From: Paenibacillus antibioticophila
GTDB taxonomy: Bacteria; Bacillota; Bacilli; Paenibacillales; Paenibacillaceae
Assembly: GCF_000455265.1 (NCBI RefSeq)
Contig: NZ_HG005144.1
Coordinates: 1 to 64,000 of the forward strand
Direction of reading: 5' to 3'
DNA: 64,000 bases
Shown here: in pieces, positions 15,797 through 24,486 of the stretch
Layout: every line of letters starts with the position of its first letter
Numbering within the stretch: the stretch's first letter is position 1
The notes under the pieces: model-generated
Databases searched by the model: none
Told to the model about the DNA's origin: nothing
What the model saw: only the letters and a program-made list of their open reading frames with translations
Made by a program: the position numbers and the translations under genes

Positions 15797-16441
15797 CTAA
15801 CCTCGCAGTATGGACACGATTTCTTCTGAAACCGCTCCGATTTCCTGTTCTCCATCTACTTGACGCAACAGGCCCTTATCTTCATAAAACTTGAGGAGAG
15901 GTGCCGTTTTGTTGATATATTCGTCCAGCCGTGTTCCTACGCTCTCTTCGTTATCATCGGAACGTTGGTACAACTCACCGCCGCACTTATCACAAACACC
16001 TTCCTGAACAGGAGGATTGAAGATCACATGATAAGTAGCTCCGCAAGCTTTGCAAAGGCGGCGCCCGGTCAGACGAGCCAGCAGCTTGTTACGGTCTACC
16101 TTCAGGTTGATGACATGATCCAGCTTCTTTCCTAATCCGCCAAGCAGTTCCTCCAGCGATTCCGCTTGCGAAAGGGTTCTTGGAAAACCGTCCAATAAGA
16201 AACCTTTTTCGCAATCGGACTGCTGCAGACGTTCGCGAACAATACCGACTGTTACATCATCAGGCACCAGAAGTCCTTGATCCATGTATTCCTTCGCCTT
16301 GAGCCCCACAGGGGTTCCCTGCTTGATGGCCAGACGAAACGCATCCCCGGTAGAGATGTGCGGAATACCGAACTGGTTCACAATGACTTCTGCTTGTGTC
16401 CCTTTCCCTGCTCCAGGAGGCCCCATGAATAGAATGTTCAT
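15797..16441 (-). CDS. adk: adenylate kinase, zinc-lid form
   Basis: The product has 214 residues. It interconverts ATP + AMP with 2 ADP. The P-loop GPPGAGKGTQ is at the N-terminus. The long lid has four cysteines (CKACG...CDKCG), marking the zinc-stabilised Gram-positive type. The ATG at 16441 (MNILFMGPPG) has GGAGGGAGTG upstream; an earlier ATG adds 14 residues with no such site. Confidence 0.97.
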   Translation of the reverse strand: MNILFMGPPGAGKGTQAEVIVNQFGIPHISTGDAFRLAIKQGTPVGLKAKEYMDQGLLVPDDVTVGIVRERLQQSDCEKGFLLDGFPRTLSQAESLEELLGGLGKKLDHVINLKVDRNKLLARLTGRRLCKACGATYHVIFNPPVQEGVCDKCGGELYQRSDDNEESVGTRLDEYINKTAPLLKFYEDKGLLRQVDGEQEIGAVSEEIVSILRG

Positions 16442-16536
16442 GTCTATCACTCCCTCCAGATTACAATCCATTTCAAGAAACATAACAATAGGCGCCAGGA
16501 GCGATCTCTTGCGAGCTCAGACCTGGTACCTATCGC

Positions 16537-17838
16537 TTACTTATTAATAAAGCCTTTGTAGTGACGCTTGATCAACTGGCTTTCAATCGTCTTCATCGTA
16601 TCAAGTGCAACCCCGATCACGATCAGAATCGAAGTACCGCCGATCTGTACACTTTGAGGCAGGTTAGCCAAAGCTCCCAAGCCTACAGGAAGTACGGAGA
16701 TCGCTGCAAGGAACAACGCGCCTGTCATGGTCAAACGAGTCAATACCTTGGTCAGGTATACCTCGGTTGTTTTGCCAGGACGGATTCCCGGAATATATCC
16801 GCCGTTCTTCTTCATGTTCTCAGCCATCTGCTGCGGATTCATCTGTACGAAGGTATAGAAGAATGTGAAGCCGATGATCATGACAACGTAGAGCACCATG
16901 CCTAAAGGCTGGCTGGTGGACAGATGCTGGGTAATCCATTGTGCCCAGTTCATATGCGCCCAGAAGCTGGCGAGGACAACCGGGAATTGCAGCAGCGATA
17001 CAGCGAAGATTACCGGAATAACGCCGGCTGCATTGATTTTCAATGGAATATGCGTATTTTGTCCGCCATACATTTTGTTGCCCACAACACGCTTGGCATA
17101 TTGCACCGGAATTTTCCGGATCGCCTGTTGAATGTAGATTACGCCGATGACAATCAACACACACACAAGAAGAATTCCGATCGATTTGACCACATTCATG
17201 AAGGTTTGGCCTTCAATAATGAATTCTGACATCGCAATCGTCTCAATATGGCCTGGAATACCAGCCACGATCCCGGCGAAGATAATCAGCGAGATTCCGT
17301 TGCCGATTCCCTTTTCCGTAATCTGCTCACCGAGCCACATCAGGAACGAAGTACCTGCTGTCAATACGATAGCAATCACCAGATAATCGGCAAAGGTAGC
17401 ATTTGGTACCATTTCGATGTTATACATGCGGTTAAAGCCGATCGAAGTTGCAAAAGCTTGAATCAACGCAAGCACAACTGTACCGTAACGGGTAACCTGA
17501 GCCATTTTCTTCTTGCCGTGTTCTCCTTGCTTCGCCCATTCCGCAAACTTCGGAATGACGTCCATGGAGAGGAGCTGAACAATGATGGAAGCCGTGATGT
17601 ATGGCATAATCCCGAGGGCAAAAATCGAGAAGTTCTTCAGTGCGCCGCCCGAGAAAGTATTCAGAAGCCCGAACAAGTTTTCAGCACCAGCGTTGCTGGA
17701 ATTCTGAAATACGGAAGCATCCACACCAGGAACCGGAACGAAGGAACCGATCCGGAAAATAATGAATACGAACAGGGTGAATAGGATCCGGTTACGGAGA
17801 TCCTGAACGTGCCAAATGTTCTTCAACGTTTTAAACAT
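16537..17838 (-). CDS. secY: protein translocase subunit SecY
   Basis: The product has 433 residues with ten membrane segments. It is the channel of the Sec translocon. Typical stretches include FVPVPGVDASVF, GNGISLIIFAGIVAGIP and the cytosolic loop RPGKTTEVYL, used for SecA/ribosome docking. It overlaps the rplO stop by one base, implying translational coupling. Confidence 0.98.
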   Translation of the reverse strand: MFKTLKNIWHVQDLRNRILFTLFVFIIFRIGSFVPVPGVDASVFQNSSNAGAENLFGLLNTFSGGALKNFSIFALGIMPYITASIIVQLLSMDVIPKFAEWAKQGEHGKKKMAQVTRYGTVVLALIQAFATSIGFNRMYNIEMVPNATFADYLVIAIVLTAGTSFLMWLGEQITEKGIGNGISLIIFAGIVAGIPGHIETIAMSEFIIEGQTFMNVVKSIGILLVCVLIVIGVIYIQQAIRKIPVQYAKRVVGNKMYGGQNTHIPLKINAAGVIPVIFAVSLLQFPVVLASFWAHMNWAQWITQHLSTSQPLGMVLYVVMIIGFTFFYTFVQMNPQQMAENMKKNGGYIPGIRPGKTTEVYLTKVLTRLTMTGALFLAAISVLPVGLGALANLPQSVQIGGTSILIVIGVALDTMKTIESQLIKRHYKGFINK

Positions 17839-18278
17839 TAGATCACCTCGGTTTTACCGCCGGCAGCCTCGATTTTCTCTACCGCAGATTGAGAGAACTT
17901 ATTCGCTTTAACTGTCAGCTTGACAGTTACTTCGCCATTGCCAAGGATCTTGATTCCGCTCAGCGCGTTCTTCACGATTCCTTGTTCGAACAACAGTTCA
18001 GGAGTTACTTCCGTACCCGCAGCAAAGTTGTTAAGTTCTTCGATGTTCACAATCGCGTACTCTTTCCGCGTAGGATTGTTAAATCCGCGTTTTGGCAAGC
18101 GACGATACAACGGGTTTTGTCCGCCTTCGAAGCCCGGACGTACACCACCGCCGGAACGAGCATTTTGACCTTTATGGCCACGTGTAGATGTTTTACCCAT
18201 GCCGCTACCAGTACCGCGTCCAACACGCTTACGCTCATGACGGGAGCCTGCAGCTGGGGAGAGCTCATGTAACTTCAT
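17838..18278 (-). CDS. rplO: 50S ribosomal protein L15
   Basis: The product has 146 residues. The Gly/Arg-rich N-terminal extension (RKRVGRGTGSGMGKTSTRGHKGQ) penetrates 23S rRNA, and the globular domain follows. The ATG at 18278 (MKLHELSPAAG) is used, with AGGAGGTGC upstream. It is the last ribosomal protein of the spc block before secY. Confidence 0.98.
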   Translation of the reverse strand: MKLHELSPAAGSRHERKRVGRGTGSGMGKTSTRGHKGQNARSGGGVRPGFEGGQNPLYRRLPKRGFNNPTRKEYAIVNIEELNNFAAGTEVTPELLFEQGIVKNALSGIKILGNGEVTVKLTVKANKFSQSAVEKIEAAGGKTEVI

Positions 18279-18328
18279 CGTTCGTTGCACCTCCTTATTA
18301 GATGTTGATTCACTGAGTAGTACAGTGA

Positions 18329-18514
18329 CTATTCAGTGATTTCTTGAACAGAAACCAGGTGGCTTACTTGATTAACCATGCCACGGATGGCTGGGTTATC
18401 GTTGTGAACCACGGACTGATTGATTTTGCGAAGTCCCAAAGTTTTTACGGTAGTACGTTGGTTCTCCGGACGACCGATCAAACTACGCACGAGGGTAATT
18501 TGCAGTTTAGCCAT
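18329..18514 (-). CDS. rpmD: 50S ribosomal protein L30
   Basis: The product has 61 residues, the usual bacterial length (LQITLVRSLIGRPENQRTTVKTLGLRK). It lies on the 50S surface near the central protuberance. It follows rpsE by 12 bases. Confidence 0.97.
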   Translation of the reverse strand: MAKLQITLVRSLIGRPENQRTTVKTLGLRKINQSVVHNDNPAIRGMVNQVSHLVSVQEITE

Positions 18515-18526
18515 GAGATTCCCTCC

Positions 18527-19024
18527 TTAACCGAGAAGTTCTTCGACGGTTTTACCGCGCAATTTCGCAACATCCTCAGCACGCTTCAGACGGGACAAGC
18601 CCTCCAAAGTCGCATTGACCATGTTGATGGAATTCGAAGAACCCAGTGATTTTGTCAAAATGTCGCCTACGCCTGCCAGCTCAAGTACCGCACGAACAGG
18701 ACCGCCTGCGATAACCCCGGTACCTTCGGAAGCCGGCTTCAACAGCACGCGGCCTGCACCGAAATGTCCGGTAACAAGGTGAGGAATAGTTGTTCCTACA
18801 AGCGGAACATGCACAAGATTCTTCTTGGCATCTTCAATTCCTTTACGGATCGCATCAGGAACTTCGCCAGCTTTACCGATACCAGCGCCAACCCAGCCTT
18901 TGCCGTCACCGACAACAACAAGTGCGCTGAAGCTGAAACGACGTCCGCCTTTTACTACTTTAGCTACGCGGTTAATATTTACAACTCTTTCTGTCAGTTC
19001 TAAAGTGTTAGGATCTACACGCAA
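18527..19024 (-). CDS. rpsE: 30S ribosomal protein S5
   Basis: The product has 165 residues: an N-terminal double-stranded RNA-binding domain (VVKGGRRFSFSALVVVGDGKGWVG) and a C-terminal S5D2 domain (LKPASEGTGVIAGGPVRAVLE). S5 is at the mRNA entry channel and affects accuracy. The start is TTG (MRVDPNTLEL), 8 bases after AGGAGG. The next in-frame start would remove family residues. Confidence 0.97.
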   Translation of the reverse strand: MRVDPNTLELTERVVNINRVAKVVKGGRRFSFSALVVVGDGKGWVGAGIGKAGEVPDAIRKGIEDAKKNLVHVPLVGTTIPHLVTGHFGAGRVLLKPASEGTGVIAGGPVRAVLELAGVGDILTKSLGSSNSINMVNATLEGLSRLKRAEDVAKLRGKTVEELLG

Positions 19025-19051
19025 GTCGTTAACCTCCTTTTTAAAATAATA

Positions 19052-19420
19052 TTAGAATTCAAGACCTGCTTCGCGAGCTGCATCAGCCAATGCTTGAATC
19101 CGTCCATGGTACAAGTATCCTCCGCGGTCAAAAACAACAACCTTCACGCCTTTTTCCGTAGCGCGCTTAGCAACCAGTTCTCCGACTTTACGTGCGGATT
19201 CGACATTGCCGCCATTGTTGATTTCGCTGCTGATTTCCTTGTCAACTGTCGACGCGGATACCAGGGTTACACCCGCTACATCATCGATCAATTGAGCATA
19301 GATATGTTTGGAAGAACGGTATACGTTCAATCTAGGACGTTCAGCCGTTCCTTGGATTTTCTTACGTACACGCAAATGTCTTTTCAGACGTGCTTTGTTC
19401 TTATCGCCTTTTGTAATCAT
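19052..19420 (-). CDS. rplR: 50S ribosomal protein L18
   Basis: The product has 122 residues. L18 binds 5S rRNA. RLNVYRSSKHIYAQLIDD and the C-terminal VFDRGGYLYHGRIQALADAAREAGLEF are typical. The start is placed at MITKGDKN, the family N-terminus. An ATG three codons earlier is nearer the GGGAG motif and could be used instead. Confidence 0.95.
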   Translation of the reverse strand: MITKGDKNKARLKRHLRVRKKIQGTAERPRLNVYRSSKHIYAQLIDDVAGVTLVSASTVDKEISSEINNGGNVESARKVGELVAKRATEKGVKVVVFDRGGYLYHGRIQALADAAREAGLEF

Positions 19421-19511
19421 GACTTCCATTTCACTCCCTTCGGTTTACCTTCACGCCATGCGCGGCCGTACAAGTCAAGAAGCAAGAAGAAGCAGCCTTC
19501 GATGATCAGGC

Positions 19512-20054
19512 TTATTTCTTCTTACCAGCTTTACCTTCTTTACGGATGATACGTTCGCCTTCGTACTTAATCCCTTTGCCCTTGTAAGGTTCAGGTGCAC
19601 GAACCGCACGGATATTCGCAGCGTACTCGCCTACGCGCTCTTTATTGATTCCGCTCACGATGATTTTCGTGTTGGATGGAACTTCAAACGTAATCCCAGC
19701 TTCCGGCGTGATTTCAACCGGATGAGAGTAGCCTACGTTCAGAACCAGTTTCTCACCGGATTTGCTGGCACGGTAACCGACACCAACAAGCTCGAGAGTC
19801 TTGGTGAAGCCTTCGGTTACTCCGCTCACCATATTGTTCACTACGCTACGGGTTGTACCGTGCAGGGAACGATGTAATTTATTGTCGGAAGGACGCTCGA
19901 CAAGGATTTGGTTGTCTTCAACCGAAACCTTCATGTCCTTGTGAAGCTCACGGGTCAAAGTGCCTTTAGGGCCTTTTACCGTAATGACACTATTATTAAG
20001 TGTGATATCCACACCACTTGGTACTGTAATTGGTTTGCGACCAATACGAGACAT
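19512..20054 (-). CDS. rplF: 50S ribosomal protein L6
   Basis: The product has 180 residues with two repeated L6 domains (about 1-82 and 83-180). L6 sits at the base of the L7/L12 stalk near the factor-binding site. The signature EPYKGKGIKYEGE is near the C-terminus. The ATG at 20054 (MSRIGRKPI) has AAGGAGGTG upstream. Confidence 0.98.
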   Translation of the reverse strand: MSRIGRKPITVPSGVDITLNNSVITVKGPKGTLTRELHKDMKVSVEDNQILVERPSDNKLHRSLHGTTRSVVNNMVSGVTEGFTKTLELVGVGYRASKSGEKLVLNVGYSHPVEITPEAGITFEVPSNTKIIVSGINKERVGEYAANIRAVRAPEPYKGKGIKYEGERIIRKEGKAGKKK

Positions 20055-20084
20055 TTGCTGCACCTCCTTGTTTTGTGACGTTAA

Positions 20085-20483
20085 TTACCAAACGTAGCAG
20101 ACAACTTCGCCGCCGGCTTTCGCCTGACGAGCTTCCTTGTCCGTCATAACTCCCTTGGACGTGGAGACAATCGCGATTCCCAAACCGCCGAGTACACGAG
20201 GAACTTCATTGCTCTTCGTATACACGCGAAGGCCAGGCTTACTGATTCTCTTAAGTCCAGTAATAACGCGCTCATTGTTCGGGCCGTATTTCAGGAAAAT
20301 ACGAATCAACCCTTGTTTGTTGTCATCGATATATTCTGCGTCACGAATGAAACCTTCACGCTTCAGAATTTCAGCGATTTGCTTCTTAATCGTGGATGCA
20401 GGCAGTTCTACTGTTTCGTGGCGAACCGTGTTCGCGTTACGAATACGAGTAAGCATATCTGCAATAGGATCAGACATAGTCAT
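20085..20483 (-). CDS. rpsH: 30S ribosomal protein S8
   Basis: The product has 132 residues. It binds the central domain of 16S rRNA and is needed early in 30S assembly. SDPIADMLTRIRNAN and the C-terminal ISTSKGVMTDKEARQAKAGGEVVCYVW are typical. The first ATG is kept because AAGGAGG is 9 bases upstream. Confidence 0.98.
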   Translation of the reverse strand: MTMSDPIADMLTRIRNANTVRHETVELPASTIKKQIAEILKREGFIRDAEYIDDNKQGLIRIFLKYGPNNERVITGLKRISKPGLRVYTKSNEVPRVLGGLGIAIVSTSKGVMTDKEARQAKAGGEVVCYVW

Positions 20484-20514
20484 TAGTGTAAACCTCCTTC
20501 CCGTTGTTGATGGA

Positions 20515-20700
20515 TTACCAGCTTGCTTTTTTCACGCCAGGAATCTGGCCTTTATAAGCTAATTCACGGAAACAAATTCTGCAAATTTTGTACTTTTGCA
20601 ATACCGAATGTGGACGACCGCAACGCTCGCAACGGGTGTAAGCCCGTACTTTGAATTTCGGAGTGCGTTGCTGTTTAACTTTCATCGAAGTTTTTGCCAC
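20515..20700 (-). CDS. rpsN: 30S ribosomal protein S14, zinc type
   Basis: The product has 61 residues with C24, C27, C40 and C43, so it is the short zinc-binding (C+) form. S14 lies in the 30S head and is a late assembly protein. It follows rplE by 43 bases. Confidence 0.97.
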   Translation of the reverse strand: MAKTSMKVKQQRTPKFKVRAYTRCERCGRPHSVLQKYKICRICFRELAYKGQIPGVKKASW

Positions 20701-20743
20701 TTAGCCTGACACCTCCTAAATAGTATCGGAGAAAAAATGATTC

Positions 20744-21283
20744 TTATTTCGCAAAAGGCATTCCGAGTCCGCCCAGCAATTCGCGGGATTCTTCGTCGGT
20801 CTTAGCCGTAGTTACGATAACGATATCCATACCGCGCACTTTATCAACCTTGTCATACTCGATTTCCGGGAAGATCAATTGTTCCTTCAAACCGAGTGTA
20901 TAGTTACCGCGGCCGTCAAATGCTTTCGTCGATACGCCTTGGAAGTCACGAACGCGTGGAAGCGTTACGTTGAACAACTTGTCGAGGAAGTAATACATAC
21001 GCTCACCGCGCAACGTTACTTTCACACCGATCGGCATATTCTCACGAAGCTTGAAGCCTGCGATCGACTTCTTCGCACGAGTGATAACCGGCTTTTGACC
21101 AGAAATCAACTGCATGTCGTTCACAGCGGAATCAAGTACTTTCGAGTTGGCAACAGCGTCGCCTACACCCATGTTGATAACAACCTTCTCGACTTTAGGC
21201 ACTTGCATTACAGTTGTATAGTTGAATTTTTGAATCAAAGCAGGTGTAACTTCGTTCAAAAAACGTTCTTTCAATCTTGCCAT
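20744..21283 (-). CDS. rplE: 50S ribosomal protein L5
   Basis: The product has 179 residues. It binds 5S rRNA in the central protuberance and contacts the 30S head. Conserved blocks LISGQKPVITRAKKSIAGFKLRE, VTLRGERMYYFLDKL and GMDIVIVTTAKTDEE are present. It follows rplX. Confidence 0.98.
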   Translation of the reverse strand: MARLKERFLNEVTPALIQKFNYTTVMQVPKVEKVVINMGVGDAVANSKVLDSAVNDMQLISGQKPVITRAKKSIAGFKLRENMPIGVKVTLRGERMYYFLDKLFNVTLPRVRDFQGVSTKAFDGRGNYTLGLKEQLIFPEIEYDKVDKVRGMDIVIVTTAKTDEESRELLGGLGMPFAK

Positions 21284-21316
21284 GAATCATGGACCTCCTT
21301 TCTTCTCGTTCCTGGA

Positions 21317-21670
21317 TTAATCGATCACTTCTCCGGATCTCTTCGCAACGCGAACCTTCTTGCCGTTGTCCAATACCTTGTAACCGATACGGGTTACTTT
21401 TCCGCTCTTAGGATCAACGTGCATAACGTTCGATACGTGAATCGGAGCTTCCTTTTCGATGATGCCGCCTTGCGGGTTGAGTTGGTTCGGCTTCTGGTGT
21501 TTCTTCACCATGTTCACACCTTCAACCAGCACGCGGTTTTCACGTGGATAAGCAGCGATAACGCGGCCCTTCTTGCCTTTGTCCTTACCGGAGATCACGA
21601 TAACGTTATCGTCCTTCTTGACATGCAGCTTGTTGTTGTGGGATTCCAGAACTTTTTTCAATCTTGGCAT
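21317..21670 (-). CDS. rplX: 50S ribosomal protein L24
   Basis: The product has 117 residues with a KOW motif (KKDDNVIVISGKDKGKKGRVIAAYP). L24 starts 50S assembly and lines the exit tunnel mouth. It is a little longer at the N-terminus (MPRLKKVLESHNNKLH) than B. subtilis L24 (103). That extra start is supported by GGAGGTG upstream. Confidence 0.97.
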   Translation of the reverse strand: MPRLKKVLESHNNKLHVKKDDNVIVISGKDKGKKGRVIAAYPRENRVLVEGVNMVKKHQKPNQLNPQGGIIEKEAPIHVSNVMHVDPKSGKVTRIGYKVLDNGKKVRVAKRSGEVID

Positions 21671-21728
21671 TTCACTTACACCTCCTGTTTCGTCGGCTTA
21701 TTAAACAATCCCCTTACGCCGGGGCGTA

Positions 21729-22097
21729 TTAGATAACTTCCGGAGCCAAGGAAACGATTTTCATGAAATCTCTGTCGCGCAGTTCACGAGCAACAGGTCC
21801 GAAAATACGAGTACCGCGTGGGCTCTTGTCTTCTTTCACTACCACCGCTGCGTTCTCATCAAATGCGATGTAAGAACCGTCTTTACGGCGAACTGAACGC
21901 TTTGTGCGAACAACAACCGCTTTGACTACATCACCTTTTTTGACAACGCCCCCTGGTGTTGCTTGTTTCACAGAGCATACGATCAGGTCACCGATTTGAG
22001 CCGTGCGACGACCCGTACCGCCCAGAACACGAATACACATCAATTCCTTCGCGCCGGAGTTGTCTGCAACTTGCAAACGTGTAAATGGTTGAATCAT
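21729..22097 (-). CDS. rplN: 50S ribosomal protein L14
   Basis: The product has 122 residues. MIQPFTRLQVADNSGAKELMCIRVLGG and VVVRTKRSVRRKDGSYIAFDENAAV are highly conserved. L14 lies on the subunit interface and takes part in an inter-subunit bridge. It follows rpsQ. Confidence 0.98.
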   Translation of the reverse strand: MIQPFTRLQVADNSGAKELMCIRVLGGTGRRTAQIGDLIVCSVKQATPGGVVKKGDVVKAVVVRTKRSVRRKDGSYIAFDENAAVVVKEDKSPRGTRIFGPVARELRDRDFMKIVSLAPEVI

Positions 22098-22133
22098 GGA
22101 AAGTTCCTCCTTTCAGTCTAAGCTATCCTGCTA

Positions 22134-22400
22134 TTAGATGATTACTGCTTTCTCAACGATTTCAACGAGTCTCCAACGCTTGTCTTTAGACAAAGGACGA
22201 GTCTCAGCAATCTTCACAGTATCACCGATTTGCGCAGTGTTGTTCTCATCATGCGCTTTGAATTTCTTCGTATACTTAATGCGTTTGTGGTACAGATCAT
22301 GCTTCTTATAGGTTTCAACAGCAACGACGATTGTCTTATCCATCTTGTCGCTGACGACTTTACCAATTTGCACTTTACGGCTGTTGCGCTCTTCGCTCAT
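22134..22400 (-). CDS. rpsQ: 30S ribosomal protein S17
   Basis: The product has 88 residues forming an OB fold that binds 16S rRNA in the body of the 30S subunit. The sequence RKVQIGKVVSDKMDKTIVVAVETYKKHDLY is typical. It follows rpmC by 52 bases. Confidence 0.98.
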   Translation of the reverse strand: MSEERNSRKVQIGKVVSDKMDKTIVVAVETYKKHDLYHKRIKYTKKFKAHDENNTAQIGDTVKIAETRPLSKDKRWRLVEIVEKAVII

Positions 22401-22452
22401 GGTTAGCCTCCTTCCTGGACTTAGGCGCTTTGCTTCACGCTGCGCGCGTTAA

Positions 22453-22653
22453 TTAACTGATGATCCCAAGTTCTCTTTCACGTAATACGGTTTTAGCACG
22501 AGCTATTTCCTTACGCACATCGCGGATCCGAGTCGGGTTGTCAAGTTGGCCCGTAGCCAATTGAAAACGAAGGTTAAAGAGTTCTTCTTTAAAGCCTGCG
22601 ACTTTTTGTTCAATCTCAGCAGTGGTTAAGTTGCGAAGTTCATTAGCTTTCAT
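22453..22653 (-). CDS. rpmC: 50S ribosomal protein L29
   Basis: The product has 66 residues forming a helical hairpin at the exit tunnel, where trigger factor and SRP dock. The ATG at 22653 (MKANELRNLTTAEIEQK) is the family start. The gene overlaps the end of rplP by 11 bases, so the two are probably translationally coupled. Confidence 0.97.
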   Translation of the reverse strand: MKANELRNLTTAEIEQKVAGFKEELFNLRFQLATGQLDNPTRIRDVRKEIARAKTVLRERELGIIS

Positions 22654-23077
22654 TTGCTTCACCACCCAATTCTTCACGTTTCACAAACTTCGTTTTGATC
22701 GGCAGTTTGTGGGCGGCAAGACGCATAGCTTCACGCGCGATTTCCTCCGGTACACCGGCAAGCTCGAACATGATCTTACCAGGCTTCACAACTGCGACCC
22801 ATTTTTCTACGTTACCTTTACCGCTACCCATCCGGACTTCAAGAGGCTTTTGAGTAATCGGCTTGTCAGGGAAAATCTTAATCCATACTTTACCGCCACG
22901 CTTGATGTAACGAGTCATCGCGATACGCGCTGCTTCGATTTGACGGTTCGTAATCCAAGTAGGCTCCAAAGCTTGCAAGCCGTATTCACCGAAGTTCAAT
23001 TCAGTGCCGCCTTTAGCTTGGCCTCTCATATTACCGCGTTGTTGCTTGCGGTGTTTTACACGTTTAGGTACCAACAT
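22643..23077 (-). CDS. rplP: 50S ribosomal protein L16
   Basis: The product has 144 residues. L16 organises the A-site tRNA elbow region of the 50S subunit. KRVKHRKQQRGNMRGQAKGGTELNFGEYGLQALEP and the later GSGKGNVEKWVAVVKPG are characteristic. It follows rpsC with two intervening bases. Confidence 0.98.
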   Translation of the reverse strand: MLVPKRVKHRKQQRGNMRGQAKGGTELNFGEYGLQALEPTWITNRQIEAARIAMTRYIKRGGKVWIKIFPDKPITQKPLEVRMGSGKGNVEKWVAVVKPGKIMFELAGVPEEIAREAMRLAAHKLPIKTKFVKREELGGEANES

Positions 23078-23079
23078 GA

Positions 23080-23748
23080 TTAGTTGCCTCCTTCCTGAAC
23101 AGCTTGTTGTTTCTTAGCCGTAGGAAGAACCTCTCCACGATAGATCCATACTTTTACGCCGATACGTCCATAAGTCGTATGAGCTTCTGCCGTACCGTAA
23201 TCAATGTCGGCGCGGAGCGTATGAAGTGGAACAGTTCCTTCACTGTAGCCTTCTGTACGAGCAATTTCAGCACCGCCGAGACGACCGCTGACTGCTGTCT
23301 TAATCCCTTTTGCTCCCGAACGCATTGTTCTTTGAATCGCTTGTTTCAGCGCACGACGGAAAGAAACACGACGTTCCAGTTGTTGTGCAATGCTTTCTGC
23401 GACAAGAATCGCGTCAAGATCAGGGTGTTTGATTTCGGAAATGTTGATGTGAACTTTTTTGCCGCCAGCGATCTTAGTGATCTCATTGCGGAGGTTTTCA
23501 ACTTCCGAACCGCCTTTACCGATTACCATACCCGGCTTTGCAGTGTGGATAGTCACGTTCACGCGACTTGCCGCTCTCTCGATCTCAATACGAGATACAG
23601 CGGAGTCTTTCAATTTATTTTTCAAGTATTCACGGATTTTCACGTCTTCAAGCAGAAGATCACCAAAATCTTTGCCTGCGTACCATTTCGATTCCCAATC
23701 ACGGATAATACCTACCCGCAATCCGACCGGATTTACCTTTTGGCCCAC
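23080..23748 (-). CDS. rpsC: 30S ribosomal protein S3
   Basis: The product has 222 residues, with an N-terminal KH domain (GMVIGKGGSEVENLRNEI) and a C-terminal S3 domain. S3 lines the mRNA entry channel and has helicase-like activity there. The start is GTG (MGQKVNPVGLRVG), seven bases after AAGGAGGG. An upstream open frame overlaps rplV and lacks family similarity. Confidence 0.97.
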   Translation of the reverse strand: MGQKVNPVGLRVGIIRDWESKWYAGKDFGDLLLEDVKIREYLKNKLKDSAVSRIEIERAASRVNVTIHTAKPGMVIGKGGSEVENLRNEITKIAGGKKVHINISEIKHPDLDAILVAESIAQQLERRVSFRRALKQAIQRTMRSGAKGIKTAVSGRLGGAEIARTEGYSEGTVPLHTLRADIDYGTAEAHTTYGRIGVKVWIYRGEVLPTAKKQQAVQEGGN

Positions 23749-23761
23749 ACGTTTTCCCTCC

Positions 23762-24094
23762 TTATTTTTCGGATACCACCAAAGTAATGTGGCTGGTGCG
23801 TTTGTTGATCCGGCTTGCACGTCCCATTGCACGAGGGCGGAAACGCTTCATTGTCGGACCTTGGTTTACGTAAGCCTGTGTAACAACCAATTTATTTACA
23901 TCCATAGAATAGTTATGTTCAGCATTGGCAATCGCCGAGTTCAAAAGCTTCTCCACAATCGGGGAAGCCGCCTTTGGCGTGTGGCGGAGAATCGCGATCG
24001 CGTCGCCAACTTGCTTGCCGCGGATCAAATCGACAACGAGTTGAGCCTTACGCGGGGCGATGCGCACTTGATTTGCAGATGCTTTAGCTTCCAT
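23762..24094 (-). CDS. rplV: 50S ribosomal protein L22
   Basis: The product has 110 residues. It includes the long beta-hairpin that reaches the tunnel constriction (PTMKRFRPRAMGRASRINKRTSHITLVVSEK); changes there give macrolide resistance in other bacteria. The sequence seen is of the ordinary type. It ends 13 bases before rpsC. Confidence 0.98.
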   Translation of the reverse strand: MEAKASANQVRIAPRKAQLVVDLIRGKQVGDAIAILRHTPKAASPIVEKLLNSAIANAEHNYSMDVNKLVVTQAYVNQGPTMKRFRPRAMGRASRINKRTSHITLVVSEK

Positions 24095-24131
24095 GTGTGT
24101 TACCTCCTCTCAAACGAAGAACTTATCGTTA

Positions 24132-24410
24132 TTAGCGTCTCGTTTTCTTATCGTCGTCCGTATGACCTTTGTAGGTACGCGTTGGAGCGAACTCACCCAA
24201 CTTGTGTCCAACCATATCCTCAGTCACATAAACCGGAACATGCTTGCGGCCGTCATATACACCGAACGTATGGCCAATGAATTGCGGGAAGATGGTGGAA
24301 CGACGGGACCAAGTCTTGATCACGACCTTCTTGTTCGAAGCGTTCACTTCTTCCACTTTCTTGAGCAGGTATCCATCGATAAATGGACCTTTTTTAAGAC
24401 TGCGACTCAT
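24132..24410 (-). CDS. rpsS: 30S ribosomal protein S19
   Basis: The product has 92 residues. S19 binds the 30S head with S13 and contacts the A-site side. MSRSLKKGPFIDGYLLKKVEE and VYDGRKHVPVYVTEDMVGHKLGEFAPTR are invariant-type blocks. Confidence 0.98.
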   Translation of the reverse strand: MSRSLKKGPFIDGYLLKKVEEVNASNKKVVIKTWSRRSTIFPQFIGHTFGVYDGRKHVPVYVTEDMVGHKLGEFAPTRTYKGHTDDDKKTRR

Positions 24411-24486
24411 TTATTTATCCTCCCTTCGTTACGCTGCTTGAATCCTCAGTTCATCCCCTGCCGCGAAGCGATCCGCTAAGCGCGGA